From assembly GCF_028368935.1 (NCBI RefSeq), contig NZ_JAQNDK010000001.1:1922001-1986000 (forward strand): a stretch of 64,000 nt of DNA, read 5' to 3'. The DNA comes from Sorangium aterium (GTDB lineage Bacteria > Myxococcota_A > Polyangia > Polyangiales > Polyangiaceae). Each line of letters begins with the position of its first letter. Positions within the stretch are counted from its first letter, which is position 1. The translations under genes were made by a program, and so were the position numbers. Positions 27,245 through 35,698 of the stretch are shown in pieces. The notes under the pieces are model-generated. The model was not told where the DNA came from. It made no database searches and saw only the letters and a list, made by a program, of their open reading frames with translations.

Positions 27245-27274
27245 GGCGGGCGCGGCCGGCGAGCCGCGCCCGCC
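27245..27274. terminator. GC-rich hairpin between convergent genes
   Basis: A perfect 12-bp stem (GGCGGGCGCGGC at 27245-27256, complement at 27263-27274) with a 6-base loop lies between the convergent stops at 27218 and 27315. There is no U-tract on either strand, as is common in high-GC genomes, so termination is inferred from structure and position. Confidence 0.6.
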
Positions 27275-27314
27275 CGGCCTCCCGGGCAGGCCCCGAGGAG
27301 GACGCGCCGTCGCT

Positions 27315-28130
27315 TCAGCGGTCGAGGCCCGCGCAGGAGAGCCGCGTCCCGGCCGGGAGCTCCAGCCCGAAGCGCTCTCTCAAGACGTCGACGAGCGCGT
27401 CGTCGCGCACCAGGACGCGCTCGACGCCGTCCCTCCTCCAGATACCCAGCTCACGGTTGCGCAGCGTCACCCGGCCCTCCGGCGACGGGAGCGCCGCGAT
27501 GAGGTTGTTCACGAACAGCGAGCTCGGGTGCGTGGACGTGTAATGGTTCGCCACCTCGTAGTCGATCGGGAGGTTCTCCTCGAGCGTGAACGCATAGATG
27601 TCCTGACACGCCTCACCCGCACTGGAGACGAGCACCCATGACGCGCCCTCCCGGCGCAAGCCGATCACGTCGAGCACCCGCGCGCGGCCCTCGCCCTCGA
27701 CGAGCGGGAGCGGCTGTAGGAGCCCCGGACCGCCGAAGCCGACATCCGCGATGAACGGCCCCTCGGGCAGCTCGACCAGCGACAGCATGTGAGATCGAGG
27801 GCCCGTGTCGCTGCGCTGGAACCGCACCCGCGCGATGAGCGTCGTGAGCTTGAATCCGAGCCGGCGCAGCACCGCGGCGAACAGCGTGTTGTGCTCGAAG
27901 CAATAGCCGCCGCGGCGCGCCCCGACGAGCTTCGCCTGGACGCTGGCCAGGTCGAGGCGGATCGGTCGGCCGAGCAGGACGTCGAGGTTCTCGAAAGGGA
28001 TGGAGTAGACGTGCGCCGCGTGGAGCGCGTCGAGGACCTCACGCGTGGGGGCGAGCGCGCCGCGATGGCCGATGCGTGCGAGGTAGGCGTCGAGGTCGAG
28101 CGAGGCGCTGTCCTGTGTCGAAGGTTGCAT
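27315..28130 (-). CDS. arylamine N-acetyltransferase
   Basis: This 271-residue enzyme of the NAT family transfers acetyl (or another acyl group) from CoA to arylamines or related amines. The Cys-His-Asp triad is visible: RRGGYCFEHN (catalytic Cys, about 72), RSHMLSLV (His, about 110) and FIADVGFGG (Asp, about 125). An N-terminal helix region with AYLARIGHRG and PFENLDVLLGRPI is also typical. The length matches the family. ATG 28130 starts just ahead of the first conserved helix; no strong Shine-Dalgarno is seen. Physiological substrate unknown; in actinobacteria some NATs release polyketide-type amides, but no such cluster is visible here. Divergent from the 2008-residue kinase. Confidence 0.92.
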   Translation of the reverse strand: MQPSTQDSASLDLDAYLARIGHRGALAPTREVLDALHAAHVYSIPFENLDVLLGRPIRLDLASVQAKLVGARRGGYCFEHNTLFAAVLRRLGFKLTTLIARVRFQRSDTGPRSHMLSLVELPEGPFIADVGFGGPGLLQPLPLVEGEGRARVLDVIGLRREGASWVLVSSAGEACQDIYAFTLEENLPIDYEVANHYTSTHPSSLFVNNLIAALPSPEGRVTLRNRELGIWRRDGVERVLVRDDALVDVLRERFGLELPAGTRLSCAGLDR

Positions 28131-28382
28131 TGGATCGGTGCAGCGAGGATACGCGGCCCCTCGCTTGACCGTCAACGCGCCGGTCAGCACATTGACGGCG
28201 GTGGAGCAGGACCATCGAACCCGTGCAGGCTGCGCTGGGCCGCCCCGTGGCTTCGCTGCGGAGAGCGCTCGATGGCTCTCTGCGCAGGGTCGGTCCGTGG
28301 AGCGCCGGGATGATCACAGCCCCGAGCGGCGGCGGACTGGGCAGCACGCCCGGCGCGGCCTGGTCGCCGCCGGTCGAACGAC

Positions 28383-31300
28383 ATGCCCGCGCCCGACCGC
28401 TATACCGTGACGGAGATCCTCCGCGAGGGGACCAGGTTCGTCGTCCATCGCGGCCTCCGGAACGAGGACGGTTGTCCGGTCGTGCTCAAGATCCCCCGGG
28501 CAGAGCCCCTCGACGGCCGGGACGCGGCGCGGCTGCGCCACGAGCTCACGATCGGGCGGAGGCTCAACGGTCGATCCGCGATCAGGCCCTATGAGCTCAC
28601 CACGTACCGGAACCGGCCGGCGCTCGTCCTGGAGGACTTCAGGGGTCGCTCGCTCGATCGGGAGCTCGGGGCGCCGATGGAGCTCGAACGTTTCTTGACG
28701 ATCGCCCGCAGCATTTCGATGGCCCTCGCGGACATCCACGCAAAGGGGGTCGTCCACAAGGACATCAAGCCGCAGAACATCCTCGTCGATTCCAGGTCAG
28801 GCGAGGTGAAGATCGCTAACTTCGATCTCGCTTCCCTCCTCCCGGAGGACCAGGCCGACGCGCGGATTCCGAGCGTCATCGAGGGGACCCTCGCCTACAT
28901 GTCGCCCGAGCAGACAGGGCGCATGGGCCGCGCGGTCGATCACCGCACCGATCTCTACGCGCTCGGCGTCACGCTCTACGAGATGCTCACCGGCGTCCTG
29001 CCCTTCTCGGCCAGCGACGCCCTGGAGTGGGTCCACCGCCACACCGCTGTCCTCCCCCGGCCTCCCTCGGAGCTCGTCCCGGGTCTCCCGTCGCCCGTGT
29101 CCGATCTCGTCATGAAGCTCCTGGCCAAGGCCCCCGAGGATCGGTACCAGAGCGCGCGCGGCCTCACGCTCGATCTCGAGCGATGTCTCGAGGGGCTCAC
29201 GACGCGCGCGCGCATCGACCCATTCCCGCTGGGAGAGCACGATTTCTCTGGTCTCTTCCAGATCCCGAAGAAGCTCTACGGCCGCGAGCGCGAGCTCCGC
29301 GCCCTCGTCGCCGCCTTCGAGCGCGTGGCGCGGCTCGGAGCCCCCGAGTTTCTCCTCATCTCCGGCGACGCCGGCGTCGGCAAGACGTCGCTGGTACAGG
29401 AGCTCTACCGGAAGGCGGTCCGGGAACGGGGCCTCTTCGCCGCGGGCAAATTCGACCAGCAACGCCGACACGTGCCCTACGCCACGATCGTCCAGGCGCT
29501 CCGCGAGCTCGTCCGCGAGCTCCTGAGCGGAAGCGAGCCTGTCGTGGACGCGTGGCGGAGGCGGCTCTCCGCGGCCCTCGGCAAGAACGCGCAGCTCATC
29601 ATCGATGTCCTCCCGGAGGTGGAGCTCATCCTCGGCGAGCAGCCGCCCGTCCCCGAGCTGCCGCTGACCGAGACAGAGAACCGGTTCGCGATGGTGTTCC
29701 GGCACTTCGTCGGCGCCTTCTGCCGCGAGGAGCGCCCACTCTGCCTCTTCCTCGACGACCTCCAGTGGGCAGACCCGGCGAGCCTCGCGCTCCTCGAGCA
29801 GCTCGTCACCCACCCCGAGACGCAGCGCCTGCTCGCCATCGGCGCCTACCGTGCTGACGAGGTGACCCCGCTCCACCCGCTGACGCGCATGCTCGAGCGC
29901 GCGCGCGGCGCCGGCACCAGGCTCCTCAAGGTCGAGCTCTCTCGGCTGTCCGAGGGGGATGTGCGGCGGCTCGTCGCCGATACGGTCCATACGAGCGGAA
30001 AGCACGCCGCCCCGCTCGCGCGCCTCGTCCATGAGAAGACCGCCGGCAATCCGTTCTTCGCCACCCAGTTCTTGACCATGCTCCACAAAGAGGGCCTGCT
30101 CGATGTCGATCTGCGCGCAGGCGCCTTCAGGTGGGATATCGACGCGATCCGCGGCAAGGGCCTCGCCGAGAACGTGGTCGATCTCATGATCGCGAAGATC
30201 AAGCGCCTCTCCCCGCCCGCCCAGAAGGCGCTCACGCTGGCCGCCTGCGTAGGGAATACCGTCGATGCCGGCACCCTCGCCGTCATCCGCGATCGGTCCG
30301 AGGACGCCATTCACGAGGACCACCGGGAGCTCGTGCGCGAGGGGCTGCTCCTCAGGTCCGGCGACACGTACCGGTTCCTCCACGACCGTGTCCAGCAGGC
30401 GGCTCACGCGCTCATTCCGGAGGCGGAGCTGGGGGCGGTGCACCTCTGCATCGGGCGGCTGCTCGCCGCCCACGCGCCTCCCGACGCGGCCGAGGCGCGC
30501 GTCTTCGAGATCGCCGGCCACCTCAACCTGGGCGCCGCCCTCGTGACCGACCGGCACGAGAAGGACCGGATCGCCAGGCTCAACCTGGTGGCGGGACGGC
30601 GAGCCAAGGCCTCTGCAGCCTACGCAGCCGCGGCCAGCTACCTCGCGGCGGGCATCGCGCTGCTCGGGGACGACGCCTGGGACAAGGAGCGCGCGCTCGC
30701 GCTCGACCTCCACTGCGAGAGCGCGCGCTGCGCGTTCCTGATCGGCGACTTCACCGCCTCAGAACGGCTCGTCGACGTGCTCATGCAGCGCGCCCGGAGC
30801 CGGATCGAGCTCTCGGAGGTCCACGACATCGAGATCGTCCTCCACACGACCCGGGGCGATTTCGAGCGAGCAGCGCGGAGCGCCCTCTCCTGTGTGCGCC
30901 GCTTCGACGTCGACATCCCGCTCCACCCGACGCGCGACGCGGTGGAGCGCGCGGCGCGCGAGGTCTGGAGCGAGGTGTGCGACCGCCGCATCGAGCAGCT
31001 CGCCAGCCTGCCGCGCACGGTCGATCCGGACATGCTGGCCGTGATGACCACCCTGTCGACCGCCCTCCCGTCAGCCTATTTCTCGGATCCGCACCTCTAC
31101 AGCCTCATCGCGTGCCGCATCGTCCAGCTCAGCCTCCGCGCGGGCAACTCGGACGCTTCTCCGCCTGGATACGTCGCGTTCGGCGGAACCATCGGCCGCG
31201 TCCTCGGCTTTTACAGGGAGAGCTACCGCTTCGGCGAGCTCGCCCGCGCGCTGCTGGAGACCAGCGGCCGGGCCGGGAACCGGGCGCAGATCCTCCATAT

Positions 31301-34300
31301 GATCAGCACCTTCATCGACCCCTGGATCCGCCCCTGGCAGGACGTGGTCGGCCTCTTCTACAAGGCATTTGACGAGGCCGTCGAGACCGGCGCGCTGCTC
31401 TACGCGTCGTATTGCTCGTTTCAGGGCGTGACGCTGCGCCTCGCCGCGGGCGATCCGCTGGCGGACGTCGCCGCCGAGGCCGAGCGCCACATGGACGTCG
31501 CGCGCCGGGCCCGGTACGACGTCGTCCACGAGTCCTTGGCCGTCGTGCATCGGTTCGTGGAGCGCTTGCGCGGGCGCGATCCGGGCTGGGCGAGCGAGCG
31601 CGCCGATGACATCGAGGGACCGCCGCGCGGGGCGGCCGAGCGGATCACGCGCTTCCACGGGCGCCTCTACGCCGCCCAAGCGGCGCTCCTGTTCGGTCGC
31701 CATGGCGAAGCCGTGGCCGCGTCGCGCGCGGCGGGCGAGCTGCTGGGTACCATGACAGACCAGTTCCACGTCAGCACGCAAGCCTACGTCGCCGCGCTCG
31801 CGCTCTCGTGTCATGCCCGCGCCCTGCCAGAGGAGCAGCGAAGAGAGCTCCTCCCCGCCCTGAGGGCGCACGAGGCGGATCTCCGCCGCTGGGCCGAGGT
31901 CCAGCCCGCGAACCAGGCGGACCGCCACGCGCTCGTGTCGGCCGAGATCGCGCGCATCGTGGGCGACGAGCTCTCCGCGATGCGCCTCTACGAGCAGGCC
32001 ATCCGGGCCGCGCGCGCGAGCGGCTTCGTCCATGGCGAGGCGCTGGGCCAGGAGCTCGCCGCCGCCTTCTACCGCGATCGCGGCTTCGACCTGATCGCCG
32101 ATGCCTACCTCCGCGCGGCCCGCTGCAGCTACGCCCGCTGGGGCGCGGACGGGAAGGTGAAGCAGCTCGACAGCCTCTTTCCGCACCTCGCGGCGCGCCC
32201 GCTCGCCGCGACGAGCACGGTCACGATGCCGGCCGAGGAGCTCGATCGGCTGGCGATCGTGAGGGCGTCTCAGAGCCTCTCGGGCGAGATCCTGATACCG
32301 CGGCTCGAAGAAGCGCTGCTCAGGGTCGTCCTTGCGCACGCGGGCGCGCAGAAGGGCTACCTGCTGGAGGCTCGCCGCGGCGCCGCGTGGATCCGGGCGA
32401 GGGCGAGGATCGAGGGAGGAAAGCCGTTCGTGGAGTCGCTCGCCGGCGAGGCGCGCGCGCCCGCGTCCTCGGCCGCGCTGCCGCTGTCGATCGTCAATTA
32501 CGTCGTCCGGACGGGCGAGCCGGTTCTCCTCGACGACGCGGCGGAGACGCGGTTCTCGGCGGACGAGTACATCGCGCTGGCCCGGCCGAGATCGGTCCTG
32601 TGCATGCCGATCGCGCGGCGCCCCGGGGTCGACGCGATCCTCTACCTGGAGAACGCCGCGATGCGCGGCGCGTTCACCCAGGACACGCTCGCGGTGCTCG
32701 AGCTCCTCTCGTCGCAGGCCGCCATCTCGCTCCAGAACGCGTCGCTCTACGCAGCGCTGCAGAAGAGCGAGGAGATGCTCCAGTGCATCATCGATAGCTC
32801 ACCGGCCGCCATCTACGTCAAGGACCTGGAAGGCCGCCTGCTCCTGGTCAACCGGCGGTACGAGCAGTTTGTTCGTCTGTCGAGATCGCAGGTGATCGGC
32901 AAGAGAGATCACGAGCTCTTCCCGCCGGAGATGGCGGACGCGTTCGCCGCGTACGACCGCAAGGTGATCGAGGCGGACAGCCCGCTCGACCTGGAAGAGG
33001 TCATGCTCGTGGACGACGAGCCGCGCACGTACCTGTCCCTCAAGTTCACCCTGCACGACGCCGCCGGAGCGGTCTATGCCGTCTGCGGCATCTCGACGGA
33101 CATCACCGAGCGCAAGCGGGCGGAGATGGCCGAGCGCTTCCTGGCGGAGGCGAGCAGGCGGCTCGCGGCCGATCTCGGCTACGAGGCGACGCTGGACGCG
33201 ATCGCGGAGGTCGCGGTGCCCGAGCTCGCCGAGGGCGCCGCGCTCTACGTGCTCGACGACGCGGGCGCGCTCCAGCCGGCGGCCGTCGCGGCGGACTCCC
33301 AGGCCAAGGCCGCCCGCCTGCGCGAGCTCGCCGCGCCCGCCGGCGACCCCGCGGCGCCCCCGTGCGCGCCCGGGGATCCCCACCGTGTCCTCGGCGTGGA
33401 TCGTGCCGAGCTCTGCCGCGTGAGCGACGGCCTGATGCGGCGCTGGGCCGCGGGCGCGGCGCGCCCCGAGGCGCTCTTCGAGCTCGCGCCCGCGGCGTAC
33501 ATGAACGCGCCGCTCGTGACGCGCGGCCGCTGTCTCGGCGTGCTCTCGCTGATGCGGACCGCAGCGACGCCGCGTTATACCGGGGCCGACGCGCCGCTCG
33601 TCGAGGAGCTCGCGCGCAGGGGCGCGATGGCGCTCGACAACGCGCGTCTTTACCGCGAGGCGCAGCAGGCCGTCCAGATCCGCGAGGAGTTCCTCGCCGT
33701 CGCGTCCCACGAGCTTCGCACGCCGCTCACGCCGCTCAGGCTGAAGCTCTCGCTGATGCAGAAGAAGCTCGCGACCGAGATCGTGAACCCCTCGCTCGAG
33801 CGCATGGTCGCGGTGAGCCTCGGGCAGGTCGAGCGGATCGAGCGGCTCATCGAGAGCCTCCTCGACGTGAACCAGATTGCACGCCATGAGCTCGACCTCG
33901 ATCTCGCGGAGGTCGACCTCTCCGCGCTGACCCGCGACGTCGTGAGCGAGCTCCGCGAGCCCTTGTCGCGGGCGGGCTGCCGGATCGAGATCGCGGCGGG
34001 GCGCCCGGTGCTGGGCCGCTTCGACCGGGTCCGCGTCGCGCGGGTCCTGAGGAGCCTGCTCGACAACGCGATCAAGTTCGGAAGGGGCGGGACCATCGAG
34101 GTGACCGTCGCCGAGCGCGGCGACACGGCGCGGATCGTCGTGCGCGATCACGGACCCGGCATCGCGCCGGAGGCCATGGAGCGCATCTTCGAGCGGTTCG
34201 AGCGGGCGGTCTCGTCGAGGTCCTACGGCGGGCTCGGACTCGGGCTGTACATCGCGAACGAGATCGTCCGGGCGCACGGGGGCACGATCCAGGTGTCGAG

Positions 34301-34409
34301 CGAGAAGGGCAAGGGCGCCTGCTTCACCGTGGATCTGCCGCGGAACGGCGCCACGCCATCTGCCTCGGGAGGCCCACGCCCACGGACGAGCGGAGGTGTC
34401 GCGTCCTAG
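28383..34409 (+). CDS. Ser/Thr kinase-ATPase-GAF-PAS-histidine kinase hybrid
   Basis: The protein has 2008 residues and is soluble. Order: kinase-like domain (1-270), AAA/STAND ATPase (about 295-560; GDAGVGKTSLVQEL, LFLDDLQWAD), helical TPR-like region (about 690-1260), GAF (about 1280-1450), PAS (about 1462-1580), GAF (about 1590-1755), and a histidine kinase (HisKA near 1773 with SHELRTPL; ATPase with LLDNAIKF, VRDHGPGIAPEAM, YGGLGLGLYIAN). This is the trifunctional kinase/ATPase/histidine-kinase family. In the kinase-like domain HRD is HKD, and the DFG motif reads NFD (KIANFDLAS), so phosphotransfer there is doubtful. No receiver gene is adjacent, so the phosphate acceptor is unknown. Confidence 0.92.
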   Translation: MPAPDRYTVTEILREGTRFVVHRGLRNEDGCPVVLKIPRAEPLDGRDAARLRHELTIGRRLNGRSAIRPYELTTYRNRPALVLEDFRGRSLDRELGAPMELERFLTIARSISMALADIHAKGVVHKDIKPQNILVDSRSGEVKIANFDLASLLPEDQADARIPSVIEGTLAYMSPEQTGRMGRAVDHRTDLYALGVTLYEMLTGVLPFSASDALEWVHRHTAVLPRPPSELVPGLPSPVSDLVMKLLAKAPEDRYQSARGLTLDLERCLEGLTTRARIDPFPLGEHDFSGLFQIPKKLYGRERELRALVAAFERVARLGAPEFLLISGDAGVGKTSLVQELYRKAVRERGLFAAGKFDQQRRHVPYATIVQALRELVRELLSGSEPVVDAWRRRLSAALGKNAQLIIDVLPEVELILGEQPPVPELPLTETENRFAMVFRHFVGAFCREERPLCLFLDDLQWADPASLALLEQLVTHPETQRLLAIGAYRADEVTPLHPLTRMLERARGAGTRLLKVELSRLSEGDVRRLVADTVHTSGKHAAPLARLVHEKTAGNPFFATQFLTMLHKEGLLDVDLRAGAFRWDIDAIRGKGLAENVVDLMIAKIKRLSPPAQKALTLAACVGNTVDAGTLAVIRDRSEDAIHEDHRELVREGLLLRSGDTYRFLHDRVQQAAHALIPEAELGAVHLCIGRLLAAHAPPDAAEARVFEIAGHLNLGAALVTDRHEKDRIARLNLVAGRRAKASAAYAAAASYLAAGIALLGDDAWDKERALALDLHCESARCAFLIGDFTASERLVDVLMQRARSRIELSEVHDIEIVLHTTRGDFERAARSALSCVRRFDVDIPLHPTRDAVERAAREVWSEVCDRRIEQLASLPRTVDPDMLAVMTTLSTALPSAYFSDPHLYSLIACRIVQLSLRAGNSDASPPGYVAFGGTIGRVLGFYRESYRFGELARALLETSGRAGNRAQILHMISTFIDPWIRPWQDVVGLFYKAFDEAVETGALLYASYCSFQGVTLRLAAGDPLADVAAEAERHMDVARRARYDVVHESLAVVHRFVERLRGRDPGWASERADDIEGPPRGAAERITRFHGRLYAAQAALLFGRHGEAVAASRAAGELLGTMTDQFHVSTQAYVAALALSCHARALPEEQRRELLPALRAHEADLRRWAEVQPANQADRHALVSAEIARIVGDELSAMRLYEQAIRAARASGFVHGEALGQELAAAFYRDRGFDLIADAYLRAARCSYARWGADGKVKQLDSLFPHLAARPLAATSTVTMPAEELDRLAIVRASQSLSGEILIPRLEEALLRVVLAHAGAQKGYLLEARRGAAWIRARARIEGGKPFVESLAGEARAPASSAALPLSIVNYVVRTGEPVLLDDAAETRFSADEYIALARPRSVLCMPIARRPGVDAILYLENAAMRGAFTQDTLAVLELLSSQAAISLQNASLYAALQKSEEMLQCIIDSSPAAIYVKDLEGRLLLVNRRYEQFVRLSRSQVIGKRDHELFPPEMADAFAAYDRKVIEADSPLDLEEVMLVDDEPRTYLSLKFTLHDAAGAVYAVCGISTDITERKRAEMAERFLAEASRRLAADLGYEATLDAIAEVAVPELAEGAALYVLDDAGALQPAAVAADSQAKAARLRELAAPAGDPAAPPCAPGDPHRVLGVDRAELCRVSDGLMRRWAAGAARPEALFELAPAAYMNAPLVTRGRCLGVLSLMRTAATPRYTGADAPLVEELARRGAMALDNARLYREAQQAVQIREEFLAVASHELRTPLTPLRLKLSLMQKKLATEIVNPSLERMVAVSLGQVERIERLIESLLDVNQIARHELDLDLAEVDLSALTRDVVSELREPLSRAGCRIEIAAGRPVLGRFDRVRVARVLRSLLDNAIKFGRGGTIEVTVAERGDTARIVVRDHGPGIAPEAMERIFERFERAVSSRSYGGLGLGLYIANEIVRAHGGTIQVSSEKGKGACFTVDLPRNGATPSASGGPRPRTSGGVAS

Positions 34410-34431
34410 CGAGACAGCGCGCCAGGACGCC

Positions 34432-34561
34432 TATAGCGGGGTGCAGATTCGTGCGCTACGGGCTCATCCGCGTCGTTCGGCTCGCTGCGGCGTACTTTCG
34501 TACGCCTCACTCGCCTGCCTAGCGGCTGAGCCCGTAGCGCACGAATCTGCACCCCGCTATA
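34432..34561. repeat. long hairpin repeat, divergent family copy D, between convergent genes
   Basis: Perfect 35-bp inverted arms (34432-34466 and 34527-34561; outer ends TATAGCGGGGTGCAG and complement) enclose 60 bases with an inner hairpin GGCGTAC-TTTC-GTACGCC. The arms differ from copies A-C, but ACGGGC-CA, the CG-TTCGG run and the apex are shared in order. It lies between the convergent kinase hybrid (stop 34409) and pilT-like gene (stop 34627), so it could terminate both. Confidence 0.85.
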
Positions 34562-34626
34562 GAGGACGGCAACGAGCGAGTCCCTCTCCCCTCCTCCTCC
34601 TGGCGTCTCCGCGGCTCGATTCTGCG

Positions 34627-35697
34627 TCACGGCCCCTGCGGGTCGGGGAAGAGCTTCTGGAAGCTGTCCTTGTCGATCGCCTTCTCCAGCGCCGCCTGGA
34701 CCGAGATGGTGTCCTTCTTGACGAGCCGCTCCAGCGCCATGTCCATCGTCTGCATGCCGGCGGAGCGGCCTGCCTGCATCAGGTTCGTGATCTGGAACGT
34801 CTTGCCCTCGCGGATCATCGAGGACAGCGCGCTCGATCCGACGAGGATCTCGTGCGCGGCGACGCGGCCCGTGCCGTCCTTCGTGCGGAGCAGCTGCTGG
34901 GCGATGATCGCGGCGAGGCTCTCGGCGAGCATGCCGCGGACCTGGAGCTGCTCGTCGGCGGGAAACGCGTTGATGATGCGGTCGATCGTCGCGGCGGCGC
35001 TGTTCGTGTGGACGGTGCCGAAGACGAGGACACCGAAGCTCGCGAGCTGCAAGGCGAGCTTCATGGTCTCGTTGGTCCGGAGCTCGCCGATCAGGATCAC
35101 GTCGGCGTCCTCGCGCCCGGCGCTGCGGATCGCGCTCGCGAAGCTGCCCGCGTCGGGGCCGACCTCGCGATGCGTGATGTGGGCCTTGATGGGGCTGTGC
35201 ACGAACTCGACCGGATCCTCGATCGTGAGGACATGGCAGGCGCGCGAGCGGTTGATGTGATCGATCATCGCCGCGAGCGTCGTGGACTTGCCGGAGCCGG
35301 TCGGCCCCGTGATCAAGATGAGCCCGCTCGTCCGCTCGGACAGCCGGCGGATGATCTCGGGGCAGCCGAGATCGTCGAGCGAGAGGATCTTGCTCGGGAT
35401 GGTGCGGAAGACGGCCGCGAGCCCGGTGGTCTTGTAGAAGTAGTTCGCGCGAAAGCGGGCCTTGTCCGCGTAGGAATAGGCGAAGTCGAGATCGAGCTCG
35501 TCGACGATCCGCCGCGTCTCCTCGGGGGTCGTGATCTCGAAGAGGAGCGCCTCCATCTCGGCGGCGTCGAGGGGCGTGTCGCGCAGGGCGAGGAGCTCGC
35601 CGCGGGCGCGCACGAGCGGCGGATAGCCGATGCCGAGGTGCAGGTCGCTGCCCTTCCTGGAGAGCAGCTCGTCGAAGAGGCGGTCGATCCGGGCCAC
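34627..35697 (-). CDS. PilT-family type IV pilus retraction ATPase
   Basis: The protein has 356 residues. The N-terminal domain holds GSDLHLGIGYPPLVRARGEL; the ATPase core holds Walker A GPTGSGKSTT (near 133), the Asp box region HVLTIEDPVEFVH, Walker B DVILIGELRTNET and the His box FGTVHTNSAAATIDRIINAF, and the C-terminal part has MIREGKTFQI. These mark PilT-type hexameric ATPases that drive pilus retraction for twitching/S-motility. The usual REDPDVILVGEMRD is changed to REDADVILIGELRT. GTG 35697 starts one base after the TAA of the upstream paralogue, with AGGGAG as Shine-Dalgarno, so the pair is translationally coupled. No pilin gene is nearby, so the symbol pilT is not assigned. Confidence 0.88.
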   Translation of the reverse strand: MARIDRLFDELLSRKGSDLHLGIGYPPLVRARGELLALRDTPLDAAEMEALLFEITTPEETRRIVDELDLDFAYSYADKARFRANYFYKTTGLAAVFRTIPSKILSLDDLGCPEIIRRLSERTSGLILITGPTGSGKSTTLAAMIDHINRSRACHVLTIEDPVEFVHSPIKAHITHREVGPDAGSFASAIRSAGREDADVILIGELRTNETMKLALQLASFGVLVFGTVHTNSAAATIDRIINAFPADEQLQVRGMLAESLAAIIAQQLLRTKDGTGRVAAHEILVGSSALSSMIREGKTFQITNLMQAGRSAGMQTMDMALERLVKKDTISVQAALEKAIDKDSFQKLFPDPQGP

Positions 35698-35698
35698 G

